Translations under genes and position numbers: made by a program
Origin: an uncultured Lachnospiraceae bacterium
Lineage (GTDB): Bacteria > Bacillota > Clostridia > Lachnospirales > Lachnospiraceae
Assembly (NCBI GenBank): GCA_937965795.1
Contig: CALCMD010000080.1
Coordinates: forward strand, 1 to 22,217
Length of the DNA: 22,217 bases
Reading direction: 5' to 3'
The notes under the pieces: generated by a model
The model's database searches: none
Told to the model about the DNA's origin: nothing
What the model saw: the letters and a program-made list of their open reading frames with translations, nothing else
In this document: piece by piece, positions 22,075 to 22,217 of the stretch
Layout: every line of letters starts with the position of its first letter
How positions within the stretch are numbered: position 1 is the stretch's first letter

Positions 22075-22217
22075 GGAGATGGCGGAAATTCTGGTTTGGC
22101 GTGGAGGTTCGCTTCCCTCGATAGGTTACGAAGTCGATAGTTCTCTTGCTTACGCCGGACGTCAGAACACCTGCTATATATCCCACACGGACTGGGACAA
22201 CGCTCCGGCGAGCTAAC
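22075..22217. other. Unassigned structured sequence at right edge
   Basis: This stretch follows the transferase stop. It can fold as a stem of CGCCGGACGT (22153-22162) with ACGCTCCGGCG (22200-22210), one base bulged. Inside it lies a small hairpin, TCCCA (22181-22185) with TGGGA (22193-22197). TCGATAG occurs twice, 16 bases apart (22118, 22134). A 45-codon frame runs from ATG 22079 to TAA 22216 and reads MAEILVWRGGSLPSIGYE at its start, but it has no properly spaced ribosome binding site. I cannot name either a protein or an RNA here; the window ends one base after the stop codon. Confidence 0.3.

Overview
The window looks like chromosomal DNA of a spore-forming, low-to-mid GC Firmicute, most likely a Clostridia/Lachnospiraceae-type anaerobe. 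The reasons are a hrcA-grpE-dnaK-dnaJ operon behind a CIRCE box, the ireB-ruvX-DUF1292 cluster, a SigK sporulation factor, RNase J, a YlbF-family protein, strong AGGAGG-type ribosome binding sites, TTG starts and U-tract hairpin terminators. No rRNA, tRNA, CRISPR array, insertion sequence or prophage gene was found. No stretch above 300 bases lacks a gene. The longest are the left edge (1-237, which contains the hrcA promoter) and 5152-5344.

Region 1 (about 120-5190) is the class I heat-shock operon: promoter and CIRCE, then hrcA, grpE, dnaK, a long palindromic element, dnaJ and a terminator. Region 2 (5222-12136) has a strong SigA-like promoter, a large cell-wall-anchored surface protein, and, tightly behind it, prmA (ribosomal protein L11 methylation), rsmE (16S rRNA m3U1498), a cysteine desulfurase and thiI (tRNA s4U8). 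It ends at a hairpin that can work in both directions. The surface gene sits between dnaJ and prmA and appears to share a transcript with the modification genes.

Region 3 (12154-14916) has a small HPr-like gene on the minus strand, then mtaB (tRNA ms2t6A), and ireB-ruvX-DUF1292 with a terminator. Region 4 (14959-19389) is a five-gene run: RNase J, a YlbF-family protein, a membrane protein matching only the N-terminal part of MltG, an O-methyltransferase of the TrmR type and a U32 protein of the TrhP type. The last two fit consecutive steps of wobble-uridine 5-methoxyuridine synthesis. Region 5 (19383-22074) has a minus-strand sodium:amino-acid symporter, sigK without a pro-sequence and with a match to a SigK promoter in front, and a phosphopantetheinyl transferase with no visible ribosome binding site.

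Most of the window is housekeeping: protein folding, translation-factor, rRNA and tRNA modification, RNA decay. I found no convincing new multi-gene system. The points most worth a second look are the SigK-type promoter, the dnaK-dnaJ palindrome, the HPr-like protein without its catalytic histidine, the MltG-like fragment, the surface gene's position, and the unexplained structured sequence at the right edge.
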